Shown: piece by piece, positions 34,086 through 43,384 of the stretch
Layout of the letters: each line of letters opens with the position of its first letter
Position numbering within the stretch: the stretch's first letter is position 1
Assembly (NCBI GenBank): GCA_022843745.1
Contig: JALHNB010000011.1
Location: 113,504 to 177,503, forward strand
Source of the DNA: Anaerolineae bacterium
GTDB taxonomy: Bacteria; Chloroflexota; Anaerolineae; Aggregatilineales; Phototrophicaceae
DNA length: 64,000 bases
Direction of reading: 5' to 3'
Position numbers and translations under genes: made by a program
Notes under the pieces: generated by a model
What the model saw: the letters and a program-made list of their open reading frames with translations, nothing else
Database searches by the model: none
What the model was told of the DNA's origin: nothing

Positions 34086-34670
34086 ATGATAAGCGCAAAA
34101 ATCGGGATGTCGTTGGATGAATTTCTAGAATTAGGCAATCAACAGCCTTTCGAACTCATCAACGGCGAGAGGAGACCTAAATTGCCGAATATGTTTGGGC
34201 ATGGTGAGACCATACAAGCCATGTTTCTTACTTTACATGCCTATGCGTTGTCAGTAGGTACTGGTAAAGCCTACAGCGAAATGACTTTTATCTTGCCCGA
34301 CACTGATGATTCTAATTGGGTAACAGGCTCGCGCATCCCTAACGTGATGTATTATGTTGGCAATAGGATCGCAGAATACAAAGACGATCATCCCGATTAT
34401 CGTGAGCGCCCCCTCGCACTCGTTCCCGATCTCGTGGTCGAAGTCGTCTCCCCAAACGATAAAGTGAGCGAACTGGACGAAAAAATTGATGCGTATGTGC
34501 TGGACGGTGTACGCCTGATCTGGGTGATCGACCCACAGCGGCGTAAGGCGGTTGTCTATGCACCCGATGCCAAGCAGCCGCGCCACCTCGCAGGCGACGC
34601 GCTGCTGGATGGTGAGGATGTGCTGCCAGGGTTTAAAGTTGTGCTGTCCAGTCTATTCAGCGATAAATAG
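34086..34670 (+). CDS. Uma2 family putative endonuclease
   Basis: A 194-residue Uma2 (DUF820) protein of PD-(D/E)XK fold. The core is PDLVVEVVSPND followed by KIDAYVLDGVRLIWVIDP, giving the acidic residues and Lys of the nuclease-like site. This family is very abundant in Chloroflexota and cyanobacteria, and its real role is unsettled. It is followed 15 bases later by a frameshifted antitoxin-like gene. Confidence 0.88.
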   Translation: MISAKIGMSLDEFLELGNQQPFELINGERRPKLPNMFGHGETIQAMFLTLHAYALSVGTGKAYSEMTFILPDTDDSNWVTGSRIPNVMYYVGNRIAEYKDDHPDYRERPLALVPDLVVEVVSPNDKVSELDEKIDAYVLDGVRLIWVIDPQRRKAVVYAPDAKQPRHLAGDALLDGEDVLPGFKVVLSSLFSDK

Positions 34671-34685
34671 TCGAAGGAAAAAATC

Positions 34686-34930
34686 ATGACTGACAAAGTG
34701 GTTTTGACGATTGATTTAACACCCGAAAATCGCCAACGAATTGAAGACTTGCCCATCGTCGAGGCTACAATGCGACCAGTGATTATTTATTGGCGTTGGT
34801 GGAATTAGACGAAGAAGAATTATTGTCAACAAATGATGCCCAGATCGACATTCGCACAGAATTGAAAGAAGGTTTACATCAGGCTTTTCGTGGCGAAACT
34901 GTCCCTCTCGAAACTCTATGGATAATATAG
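34686..34930 (+). pseudogene. Frameshifted antitoxin gene (RHH type), no toxin partner
   Basis: Starting at ATG 34686 after GAAGGAAAAAATC, the frame encodes MTDKVVLTIDLTPENRQRIEDLPIVEA. After about 34764 a neighbouring frame continues with GYNATSDYLLALVELDEEELL and ends ...ETVPLETLWII at 34930. The joined product resembles the RHH antitoxin at 24997-25281 (ERGYDNATDYVLALIE). A single missing base explains the break. No toxin gene follows; the next gene is on the other strand. Confidence 0.7.
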
Positions 34931-34943
34931 CCGCTAAATCGCA

Positions 34944-35429
34944 CTACTCCCCTTTCAGCGCCGCGTCGATCTCGCCACAGTGACCACTTTCATGCTGTAC
35001 CATACGTCGCACGTGGCTGAAAACCGTATGCGTCTTTTGCTCAATGCGGCATTCCCGTGACCAGTCCGCTGGCGAAAGCGTCCCTAAAGTTATCAAAAGT
35101 GCCTCTCGGCGCAGCGTGAAAATTTTCAATCCCTGCGCAAAGGATTGCGAGAGGTACGGATTCGCGGTTTTGATCCATTGGCGCGGGTGAATTTCTTGGA
35201 GGCGTGGATTTTCATGCGCCAACATTGCGTGGACGCTGTGCATCCAGACTTCTTCGCAAGCTCGCAGATGATTCAGAATCTCCAGCGCCGACCACTCGCC
35301 GGGTGCGGGCGGCTTGCTGAGACGCGCGTTATCCAGGCCTGCGCTGATAGTGGCAATACGCTGCGGGGTTGCCGCCGCCAGCGTGAGAAGTTCAGCGATC
35401 CCATCCTCAATGACATCGTTTACAGCCAT
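34944..35429 (-). CDS. DinB-like family protein
   Basis: A 161-residue four-helix protein of the DinB/YfiT type. The start of the fold is PAPGEWSALEILNHLRACEEVW, with a metal-ligand His in NHL. A later HTVFSHVRRMVQHESGHCGEID carries the other His ligands. Members are metal-binding and often act as thiol transferases. The gene is convergent with the broken antitoxin gene. Confidence 0.85.
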   Translation of the reverse strand: MAVNDVIEDGIAELLTLAAATPQRIATISAGLDNARLSKPPAPGEWSALEILNHLRACEEVWMHSVHAMLAHENPRLQEIHPRQWIKTANPYLSQSFAQGLKIFTLRREALLITLGTLSPADWSRECRIEQKTHTVFSHVRRMVQHESGHCGEIDAALKGE

Positions 35430-35553
35430 CGAATATTCCTATCCTCAGCGTCGGTATAGGCTTTATTGTAAACGCAAAAACTGGACACCCTCTGTCAAGG
35501 TTGCGCAGGCGAAAAAGACTTCGGTTATCGGAATCTACTCGACCAGCTTCGCG

Positions 35554-35931
35554 CTACGATGACCGGCGGCGCTTAAAAGGTCGCCCATTTTCGTCAATCA
35601 GAATCACGCCATCGTCCTCGCCGATTCTCAGCAGTTCGGCATAGTCTACATTCAGCAAATTGGGAGAGTCCAGCCGCAGCGTGCGCTGTATTAAGATATC
35701 CTGCACCGTGCGAACGCCAAAATGCGCCAGCAGTACCACACCCCACAGAATATTCAAGCCCATGCGCTCGATCAAAAGCGGCTTAAAGGCCACAAACGGC
35801 ACATCGGCGTTACCCGCGTAAGAAAATATCGATAACATGCTCATCCACAGAAAAACCGTAAACAGTACAAAAAAGAAAGCGTGCCATTTTAAGATCGAGA
35901 TGTCAGGAACGGTGAAGCGTTTGCGTTTCAT
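35554..35931 (-). CDS. Small two-span membrane protein
   Basis: A 125-residue protein with two hydrophobic spans (WHAFFFVLFTVFLWMSMLSIF and GLNILWGVVLLAHFGV) and a cytoplasmic, charged C-terminus ending RPFKRRRSS. The layout is like 2TM-domain proteins. The ATG follows AAAGGAATTTTCG. No function is assigned. Confidence 0.7.
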   Translation of the reverse strand: MKRKRFTVPDISILKWHAFFFVLFTVFLWMSMLSIFSYAGNADVPFVAFKPLLIERMGLNILWGVVLLAHFGVRTVQDILIQRTLRLDSPNLLNVDYAELLRIGEDDGVILIDENGRPFKRRRSS

Positions 35932-36079
35932 CGAAAATTCCTTTACAGATGCGCTTTTAAATTCTTTAGATGCGCTTCTATACTCTTACGCATACCACTG
36001 CCCGAAGTTTCACGTTTTTCATGAGCCACTCATGAGAGGTTGCTGCCCGAAATTCAAAATGTTTGCCTGTGTGTTGATC

Positions 36080-37703
36080 TCAGCGCTCCGGCAGTCTGTG
36101 TTCTTTATACTGTTCACGGATCACCTTTTTATCAAATTTGCCGACGCTCGTTTTCGGAATCGCTTCGACAAACATGATGTCGTCGGGAATCTGCCATTTC
36201 GCGAAAGTTTTGCCCAGCATCTCGTAAAGATCATCTTTCGTCGGCGAGGTGACATTTGGGCGCACGACTACCAGCGCGAGTGGACGTTCCTGCCATTTGG
36301 GATGTGGCACGGCGATCACGGTAGCTTCCAGAACACTGGGATGCCCCATCAGCGTGTTTTCCAGGTCAACCGTTGAAATCCATTCGCCACCGCTTTTGAC
36401 CAAATCTTTGGTGCGGTCAACAATTTGGATATAACCTTCTGCGTCAATCGTCACGACATCCTCGGTACGGAACCAGCCGTTGGCGAATGAATCCGTCGAA
36501 CGTGCGTCGTTGTAGTATGAACCAATGATCCAGGGGCCGCGCACTTGAAGCTCACCGAACGACTTTCCATCCCAGGGAATTTCTTTGCCGCCTTCATCAA
36601 CGGCGCGGAGTTCCACACCCGGCGACGCCATGCCTTGCTTCGCACGGACTGCAAAGCGCTCGTCTTCCGGCCAATCAAGCATTTCGCGTTTGAGGTTGCA
36701 GATACTCCCAATCGGGCTGGTTTCGGTCATGCCCCAGGCATGGCAGATTTTGAGGCCCCATTGTTTGTCATAACCTTCAATCATCGAGCGCGGGGCTGCC
36801 GAGCCACCCACGATCATCACCCTCACGCTGGAAAGATCATAGCGCTCGTTTTGGAGCAGGCCGAAAAGCCCCAACCAGAGCGTTGGGACGCCTGCTGTCA
36901 GCGTGACACGCTCATTTTGAAGCAGTTCAGCCAGGTCACGCCGGTTGAAGGTGCGGGCCAGGGAAAACCTGTTGGCAGCCCAACATCGTCGCAGCGTGAG
37001 GCAGCCCCCACGCCAGAGCGTGAAACATCGGCACAACGGGCATGGCGGTATCTTTTTCGGAAAGCCCAATGCCATCGGTCATGCAAACGGCCATCGCGTG
37101 CAGATACATTGATCGGTGGGAGTATACGACGCCTTTCGGATTGCCCGTCGTGCCGGATGTGTAGCACATCGCCGCCGCCGTGTTCTCGTCCAGATCAGGC
37201 CAGGCGAAATCAAGCGATTCAGCCGCCAATAATTCCTCGTAATTGAGCGTGTTTTGCAGGGATGTCTGGATAGGGTGATCGGCCAGCACGATGATGTGTT
37301 CAACCGTCTTCAGATGTTCCGCGATTTTTTCCAGCAGCGGCAGCAAACTCTGGTCGATGCAGATGACCTTATCGGCGGCGTGATTGATGATGTAGATAAG
37401 CTGGTCGGGCGGCAGGCGCAGGTTGAGCGTGTGGCAGACCGCGCCCATACACGGCACGGCGAAGTAGAGTTCCAGATGGCGGTAACTGTTCCAGGCCAGC
37501 GTTGCCACGCGATCCCCTGGTTTAACGCCCAATCGCTTCAGCACATTCGCCAGTTGACCGACCCGTCCGTAGAAATCGGCGTAGGTGTAGCGGTGCATGT
37601 TCGCGCCCACACGGGTCGAAATTTGCCGCTTGGGGTAATAGCGATAAGCGCGTTCTAAAATTGGGCGCAGCGTAAGCTGATAATCCATCATCAGGCCTTG
37701 CAT
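36080..37703 (-). pseudogene. Acyl-CoA synthetase (AMP-binding) gene with one frameshift
   Basis: The region encodes a complete AMP-dependent ligase of about 540 residues if one frameshift near 36936-36942 is allowed. The N-part (37703 down) has the ATP motif YTSGTTGNPKGVVYSH and ends VFPGPHLQPA-stop. The C-part resumes as DLAELLQNERVTLTAG and has WGMTETSPIG, GWFRTEDV and DRTKDLVKSGGEWIS. An extra base in CCGGCGTGACC explains the break. A strong AGGAGAAAAAACTT site precedes the start. All other motifs are intact, so the lesion is recent or a sequencing error. The enzyme would activate fatty or aryl acids as CoA esters. Confidence 0.85.
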
Positions 37704-37909
37704 AAGTTTTTTCTCCTGAAATCACTATTCTTAAATATTTCATTTTGGCAGGAATTATTTTGGTCTTGGGTCAATGAGGCGTATGCTAACGCGAAAACGC
37801 CGGGCGAACAATAAAACCGTCCAACCACATGACCAACCACCGATTCCCCTTTGGAAGCCTGCTCCCCACGTATAATGCAAATATGCTCTCGAACGTTACG
37901 GAGGCCAAC

Positions 37910-40168
37910 ATGCGCCTGACCCTGATTTTTGCTTTGGTATGCCTGCTGTCTGTGAATGTCGTCCTGAGCCAGAATATTGATTGCCCGGATGCACTCCCCT
38001 CGCGCTTGGTCATCGGTCAGAAAGGGTTGATGATTCAAAATCAGCCCAGCGACCTTTACACCGAACCCGGCGGACAAATTATCGAAAATATTCCGGCGAA
38101 CAGCGTTTTTGATGTTCTCGATGGGCCTGTCTGCAACGAAAATTTTGCGTGGTGGCATGTCCGTTATGCCGATCAGGACGGATGGGCAGTCGAGGGTGAA
38201 GCGGGAATTTATTTTCTGGAGCCACTGACACCCATTACGACAGCCAATCTTCAGCAGCTTGATGATGTTCAATTATTAGGGCGCGGTGTTTTCACGACAG
38301 GTCTGGAATGGTCGTCCGACGGCGCGAAAATCGCTGTCGGCAGCACCGTCGGCGTGGTGCAATTCGACACTGAAGATTTCAGCGCACCCTCATTCTGGTA
38401 TAACCCTTCGACCAGTGGGCAGGTCTGCGACGTGGAATACAGCGACGATGGCAGCGGACGCTGGGGATTCGCGATCTGCGCGGAGGGGAGCAACACCGAG
38501 ATTCGCACCATCGACGAGAATCCCTACGCCGAACGCTGGTACAGTTTTGACGGCGAAATTCATGAGTTCAAATTTATCAATTACAGAGATAGTCTGGTGA
38601 TTGCCACACAAAATAAGATCATGCTGCTCGAAGGTGGCGTTGGTTCTCAGGATTTACTATGGGAGGGTGAAAATCGCATCGTCGCGCTGGACGTGAGCGC
38701 CAATGGCATCGCTTTCGCCGCCACCGATGGCAAACAAGTCGTGCTTGGCACACCCTTTTCGCGACTCGCCACCACCCTGCTCGACGTGGGCGATGTGTTC
38801 GCCGTGACCAGCCTCGCGCTCAATTTTGACGGTACACTGTTAGCCATCGGTGTGAATAGGCAAATCCAGTTATGGGATGTCGAAACGCAAACGATGCTTG
38901 CGGTGCACGATAATCTGGGCGGCGTGGATGGCGCAGCAGTCCAAGCGCTTGATATGAAATTCAGTACCAATGGTGAACGTTTGGTGACGACCACCAGCGG
39001 CTGCACGCTCACAGTTTGGGTGGTTGGCGAATCCGAACTTGAGCAAACGGATACGATTAACCTTGAAGGTTTTGGGCCAATGACGCATCTCGCACTCAAG
39101 CCGGATGGCACCCAGGCAGCGATGATCCTACTTGATGGCCGGAATAACACGCTTTTTATGCGTCCAATCGACGTTACTCAACATCTCGTAACATTTACCA
39201 ACGGCCACACGCAGCCCATTCGCGATATTGCCTTCAGTCCCGACAGCCAGACACTCGTCTCCGTTGGTGAAGATAATGAGGTTTATGTTTGGGATGTCGT
39301 CTCCGGCAAAGACAGGTTGCCGCTAATCGGGCGTGACCCTTCGGCGGGTTTTACACAGGATGGTTCTTTGCTGACGATTTCATCCTCACTGAACGACAAT
39401 TCTACGTGGTGGTTTCATCAATGGGATGCGCAGTTCGAGAACCCGCAAACGAGGCAGCACGTTGCTTTTTTTGACGCAATTTCCGATTCGGTTTTCAGCC
39501 CGGATGCCCGCTGGATCGCCTCGGATATTCGCATTTCAGACAATCACAGCACTGCGATCTGGGATGTTAACCGTTTGCGGGATGGCGATCGCTCGGCCAT
39601 GACCCAGCCCGATTATTTGCTGCGCTATGAAGCAGTACGCAGCAGCAAAGTTTTCAGCCCCGACAGCCGCTGGTTCGCCTACTCCGATCTGGACGAACAG
39701 AAAAATGGCACGGTTACACTGCTGGACGCAACCACATTCGCTCCTGTTCACACGTTAAACGGCCACACGAACCCGATCTGGGATGTAGCCTTCAGCCCAG
39801 ATAGTAAATTACTCGTTTCCGTGAGTGGTACGTCCGGCCCCGGCCTACTTTACCTTATGCCCGACGACAACACCGCGCGGGTGTGGGATGTTGAAACAGG
39901 TGACGAAAAATTCGTCCTTCCGCATATCTCATCCGTCTCTTCAGTCGCATTTCACCCCGATGGCACTTTTTTTGTGACTGGAACGGTAAATGGAGATATG
40001 AATTTTTGGGATGCCGCGACGGGTGAAAAGCTGCATACGATTCAATCGCCCTATGGTGGAGTAAATGCGCTGGCTTTCAGTCCAGACGGCGTGTGGTTTG
40101 CCGCCAGCACAGGCAGCGTCGTCAAAATTTACCGCATCCCGATGTTCAATACGTTTGGTGAAGGATAA
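37910..40168 (+). CDS. Secreted SH3-like / WD40 repeat protein
   Basis: A 752-residue protein. A signal peptide (RLTLIFALVCLLSVNVVLSQ) is followed by an SH3-like segment (about 40-105, ending WWHVRYADQDGWAVEGE) and then WD40 repeats to the end. The clearest are GHTQPIRDIAFSPDSQTLVS, GHTNPIWDVAFSPDSKLLVS and SSVAFHPDGTFFVTG, each closing in a W/F-D-V-x-T/S-G element. It likely forms two propellers serving as an extracytoplasmic binding scaffold. The ATG at 37910 follows TACGGAGGCCAAC. Confidence 0.88.
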   Translation: MRLTLIFALVCLLSVNVVLSQNIDCPDALPSRLVIGQKGLMIQNQPSDLYTEPGGQIIENIPANSVFDVLDGPVCNENFAWWHVRYADQDGWAVEGEAGIYFLEPLTPITTANLQQLDDVQLLGRGVFTTGLEWSSDGAKIAVGSTVGVVQFDTEDFSAPSFWYNPSTSGQVCDVEYSDDGSGRWGFAICAEGSNTEIRTIDENPYAERWYSFDGEIHEFKFINYRDSLVIATQNKIMLLEGGVGSQDLLWEGENRIVALDVSANGIAFAATDGKQVVLGTPFSRLATTLLDVGDVFAVTSLALNFDGTLLAIGVNRQIQLWDVETQTMLAVHDNLGGVDGAAVQALDMKFSTNGERLVTTTSGCTLTVWVVGESELEQTDTINLEGFGPMTHLALKPDGTQAAMILLDGRNNTLFMRPIDVTQHLVTFTNGHTQPIRDIAFSPDSQTLVSVGEDNEVYVWDVVSGKDRLPLIGRDPSAGFTQDGSLLTISSSLNDNSTWWFHQWDAQFENPQTRQHVAFFDAISDSVFSPDARWIASDIRISDNHSTAIWDVNRLRDGDRSAMTQPDYLLRYEAVRSSKVFSPDSRWFAYSDLDEQKNGTVTLLDATTFAPVHTLNGHTNPIWDVAFSPDSKLLVSVSGTSGPGLLYLMPDDNTARVWDVETGDEKFVLPHISSVSSVAFHPDGTFFVTGTVNGDMNFWDAATGEKLHTIQSPYGGVNALAFSPDGVWFAASTGSVVKIYRIPMFNTFGEG

Positions 40169-40247
40169 CACGCACCAGACAAAACAATGTTGCAAGGGCG
40201 GACTCGTGAGCCGTTCCTGCAACAAAGTCTACCTGAGCAGGGTTCTT

Positions 40248-40730
40248 CTACCGCTTCAATGGATAATACAGATCAAGGACGAATTTCTCCGGTTGCAGAC
40301 CAATAAACTTGATGTGTTCCTCAAAGCACTGGTGCTTTCCCATCTCGTAGTGATGCGCTTTCACCCATGCTTCAAGCTCCATCCACGTATCGTAAATGTG
40401 GTCAATGCCTGCCACGCGCGTGACAGCATAATGCCCGCCCGGAAACTCCTTGACTGTCACGGTCTCATCCGATTTCACCTCCGGCCCGACAGTCATCCAG
40501 ACCTCATAGTCGTGGTCAATGCTTTCGTCGGGGTTGAAGAAAATGTCAAAGCCGAAGAAGCGAGGTGCGGTAGCCTTATCCAGGTAATGACGCCCGGCTG
40601 CCCAATCAAGCAGGCGCTTCCAGCCATCCATCTCCGGCTCTTTGCCCGTGCCGACCAGTGCAGCGACCCGCATCCGCGCGAGATCGACAATACGGATATT
40701 CAATTTTTCTGCTGACGTTCTTGTGGTCAT
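40248..40730 (-). CDS. GyrI-like small-molecule-binding protein
   Basis: A 160-residue protein of the GyrI-like/SOUL-type ligand-binding fold. It is recognised by IRIVDLARMRVAALVGTG at the start, an FFGFDIFFNPD strand, VKEFPGGHYAVTRVAGID and the YDTWMELEAW helix. This fold forms the effector domain of AraC-type regulators and exists alone as gyrase inhibitor-like or drug-binding proteins. There is no DNA-binding domain here. Confidence 0.75.
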   Translation of the reverse strand: MTTRTSAEKLNIRIVDLARMRVAALVGTGKEPEMDGWKRLLDWAAGRHYLDKATAPRFFGFDIFFNPDESIDHDYEVWMTVGPEVKSDETVTVKEFPGGHYAVTRVAGIDHIYDTWMELEAWVKAHHYEMGKHQCFEEHIKFIGLQPEKFVLDLYYPLKR

Positions 40731-40841
40731 GATTCAAGCTCCTTTTAGAACCTGTCGAATCGAACGACCTTGGGCCGATTATAGCCCTATCCTGTCCGAC
40801 GAACGTCCTGAAAAAAAGTGATGTTTGGAACTTGCGGATGT

Positions 40842-40870
40842 GTAGAGGTGGCTCGGCGTGCCACCTCTAC
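40842..40870. repeat. Short palindromic repeat (GTAGGGGC family), perfect
   Basis: GTAGAGGTGGCTC and the facing GCCACCTCTAC form a near-perfect 29-base palindrome, 20 bases after the anti-sigma gene stop. It could act as its terminator stem. Confidence 0.7.
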
Positions 40871-40890
40871 GAAAAAGTGGCTTCTCTGGT

Positions 40891-42075
40891 TTACGGCACT
40901 TGCACCTCGAATACCCAGGGGCCATTGATCGCCTCCAGATTTTCGAGAATCACCTGATCCAGTGTTTCAAAAATCAGCTCTCGACCCGCCTCTTCGGTGG
41001 GCGTATCGTAGGTGTAACCGCCGCCCGGCTGTAACGTGACGAGGATGCCATAATCGCGTTCCAGAATTTCGGCGACGACTTCGCGATCTTCCGTGCCGAC
41101 GATCCGCAGCGCCGTGATCGTCAGCGTCCAATCGCCGCGCTGCTTATCCAGCGCTTCCGGCAGATTCAGCGCCCAACACGGCGTTCTGTCATCCATCGGC
41201 GCTGCTGCCGCACCCATGAGGTAATCTTCAGCAACGACTTCCTCACCGTTGATCGCCAGCTTGCCGTAGATTAACCATTCACGCTCTCCTGGTGCGTTAT
41301 GGCACAGTTCCAGCCGGGTCAGCGATGGCGCGATCACGATTTTGCGCAGTGTCATATCAACGTCGCTCGTGGAAATCGTCTGTGCCGTGTCGATGGTCGT
41401 GCCTGGATTGAACGGGATCGCGAATTCAAAAACGGCGCGGCTCGGTTCGCCAAAAGAGCCATCCTGATAGGTGACGCCGAATGCGAGTTCCAGCATCAAA
41501 TTGAGGTTGTCCGCAGCATCCTCGATGATCGAAGCGTCATAATGCCCTTGCATCCCCGCGCCAAAACTGGTCAGGCCGCCGGGTTCGCTTCCACCACCGC
41601 CACCTCCCCCACCGCCGCCGGCGCCATTCAGCCCGACGAACTCATGCCCCTGGTTATCGGTGAGTGTTGCGAGGTAAAAAATGAACCCAGACACATTATC
41701 CTCCGGCTCGGCTGTCCCGCTGGCGGCATAGTCCACCACGATGCGGTTAGCGTCGGCATAGGCGTAATTCAGAGTCACGGTGATTCCATCCACGACTTGC
41801 GTCATGTTGAGATGCGTCACCAGATTTTCTTGGTTGACGGCTTCCAGCCCGGAATCGCCCATGCGGATTCCCTGATAAATCGCGTAAGCCGCCGCCGTTA
41901 CCACCAGCATGAGCGCCAGCACGGTTGCGAATTTCAGGACACTCAGTGTAGATCGCGTCCGGCGTGAAAGTGGCGTGTTGAGTTGGCTTTGAATTTTCGG
42001 CCAAAGATTCATATCGTCTTTTACCTCCTGCTCTGCAATTTCGGTCAAGAGTTCATGGAGCAGCTTTTCGTTCAC
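40891..42075 (-). CDS. Anti-sigma factor-like membrane protein (DUF4179-type)
   Basis: A 394-residue protein read from GTG 42075, which follows GGAGGTGGAGAC and overlaps the sigma factor stop by 4 bases. A short cytoplasmic N-terminus (NEKLLHELLTEIAEQEVKDD) precedes a membrane span (VLKFATVLALMLVVTAAAYAIY) and a large outer domain like DUF4179 proteins. That domain contains a run of ten glycines, encoded by varied GGN codons. Gene order and topology fit an anti-sigma factor that holds its partner at the membrane. The frame extends upstream to 42276 but lies inside the sigma gene. Confidence 0.8.
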   Translation of the reverse strand: MNEKLLHELLTEIAEQEVKDDMNLWPKIQSQLNTPLSRRTRSTLSVLKFATVLALMLVVTAAAYAIYQGIRMGDSGLEAVNQENLVTHLNMTQVVDGITVTLNYAYADANRIVVDYAASGTAEPEDNVSGFIFYLATLTDNQGHEFVGLNGAGGGGGGGGGGSEPGGLTSFGAGMQGHYDASIIEDAADNLNLMLELAFGVTYQDGSFGEPSRAVFEFAIPFNPGTTIDTAQTISTSDVDMTLRKIVIAPSLTRLELCHNAPGEREWLIYGKLAINGEEVVAEDYLMGAAAAPMDDRTPCWALNLPEALDKQRGDWTLTITALRIVGTEDREVVAEILERDYGILVTLQPGGGYTYDTPTEEAGRELIFETLDQVILENLEAINGPWVFEVQVP

Positions 42076-42656
42076 GTCTCCACCTCCGTCGAAACGAGAT
42101 TTTTGAAGCGATCCAGCAGAACGCGCAGATGTTCGCGGCCTGTGTGCAGCCGCCAGCGCACCGTCCCCAGCTTGCTGTCTGTCGCTTCGGCCAGTTCGCC
42201 TTCTTTCATATCGAGATAGTAGTGCAGAACGACTGCCGCCCGCTGTTTGGGCGATAATTGCCCCAGCGCCTCCCACACCGCCTGCCGCAGTTCCGAGCGC
42301 TCGGCCTGCTCATCAGGCGTGGGCAGCGAATCCGGCAGAAGTTCCGCCAGTGAGATTCCGTCGTCATTTTCCAGCGAAACCTGCCGCTGTTCGCGCTGAG
42401 CGGTCTGGACGGCGGCGTTGGCGATGATGCGGAAAAACCAGGGCGCAAAATCACGCCGCATATCGAACTGGTGGATGCGCTCGTAGACCCGTAAAAAGGC
42501 CGACTGCGCGACATCTTCCGCCAGCGCCTTGTCCTGCGTAATCAAAAAGGCGATGCGCGTGGCTTGCACCTGATATTCCTCGACTATCACACTCAGCCCG
42601 TAAATGTCGCCGTTTCTCAGGCGCACCAACGCGGCTTTGATTCGCTCGTCCGTCAA
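42072..42656 (-). CDS. ECF RNA polymerase sigma factor
   Basis: A 194-residue sigma-70 family protein of ECF size. Region 2 includes KALAEDVAQSAFLRVYERI and the DNA-melting-type DFAPWFFRIIANAA. Region 4 has LSPKQRAAVVLHYYLDM and a helix-turn-helix (ELAEATDSKLGTVRWRLH). The next gene is its likely membrane anti-sigma factor, overlapping by 4 bases. It would be released by an envelope signal to direct transcription of its own regulon. Confidence 0.92.
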   Translation of the reverse strand: MTDERIKAALVRLRNGDIYGLSVIVEEYQVQATRIAFLITQDKALAEDVAQSAFLRVYERIHQFDMRRDFAPWFFRIIANAAVQTAQREQRQVSLENDDGISLAELLPDSLPTPDEQAERSELRQAVWEALGQLSPKQRAAVVLHYYLDMKEGELAEATDSKLGTVRWRLHTGREHLRVLLDRFKNLVSTEVET

Positions 42657-42811
42657 TCGCTGCTCCTCATGAACACTCTATCTATCATTGTGTCAGCCGA
42701 ACCGTTAGATTTTGGTCATCAGCGCTCCCTGCCGAGCTTGCGACGTGGGTATAATGTTTTGAGTGAAGTATGCCGATGCTCATAAACAATCTCAATATTA
42801 AGTAGATGCCT

Positions 42812-42833
42812 GTAGGGGCGCACGGCTGTGCGT
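42812..42833. repeat. Short palindromic repeat, right end lost
   Basis: GTAGGGGCGCACG-GCTGTGCG: the left end and centre are normal, but the closing CCCTAC is missing. The rest of the 42657-42929 gap shows nothing else. Confidence 0.55.
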
Positions 42834-42929
42834 TTATCGAATCGCCTATCTTGACTAAGAAACGATAATTTTCAGACAAGCTAGAGTGAGACTGTTTGGA
42901 TCAATATTTTCAATGGTGAGAGTCGCAAA

Positions 42930-43319
42930 ATGTCGAACAACGAGACTATTCTGGAAGTGGTCATAGTAGGCGGTGCGCTCACGCTTTCGGCGCAGCGGGA
43001 TGGCAGCGAATGGGGCATTTTTTCGCTGCACGAGGTCGGCATGGGGTTAGATGCTGACGATAACGAAACGTGGTCGTCGGCGGATTTCGGCCCTGTCGCG
43101 ACCTGGGATGAAGCGCTGAATCTGCTCGATCAGGTGACGAAATACTGGGTCACGTTTCACCCCATCGCGCTACATCCCGATTCTTATGAGCGCTTGCTAG
43201 CGGATGCCGAGCGCCGCGCTTTGAATCTTGACTCTACTCACTACGAGCGCTGGAAAAATGTCTGCCTGCCGCGTTGGTTGCAATTACGAGATAGAGTGAC
43301 GCCGCACACCCCCTACTGA
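42930..43319 (+). CDS. Hypothetical protein
   Basis: A 129-residue acidic protein with no signal peptide or membrane span. It opens with a beta-rich half (ILEVVIVGGALTLSAQRDG) and closes with helices (WDEALNLLDQVTKYW, ERLLADAERRALNLD). Trp is frequent. I do not recognise a family. Normal codon use supports that it is expressed. It lies 65 bases before the SGNH hydrolase gene on the same strand. Confidence 0.6.
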   Translation: MSNNETILEVVIVGGALTLSAQRDGSEWGIFSLHEVGMGLDADDNETWSSADFGPVATWDEALNLLDQVTKYWVTFHPIALHPDSYERLLADAERRALNLDSTHYERWKNVCLPRWLQLRDRVTPHTPY

Positions 43320-43384
43320 TGCCTGATTGACAAAGCAAACCTCCTTTGCTAACCTGTTCAGGCTTTTGTTTGAGGGTTTATCCG

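Noticed and set aside
42076..42276. Upstream extension of the anti-sigma frame
   Set aside because: It lies in the sigma factor gene in another frame; GTG 42075 has a strong site and overlaps the sigma stop.
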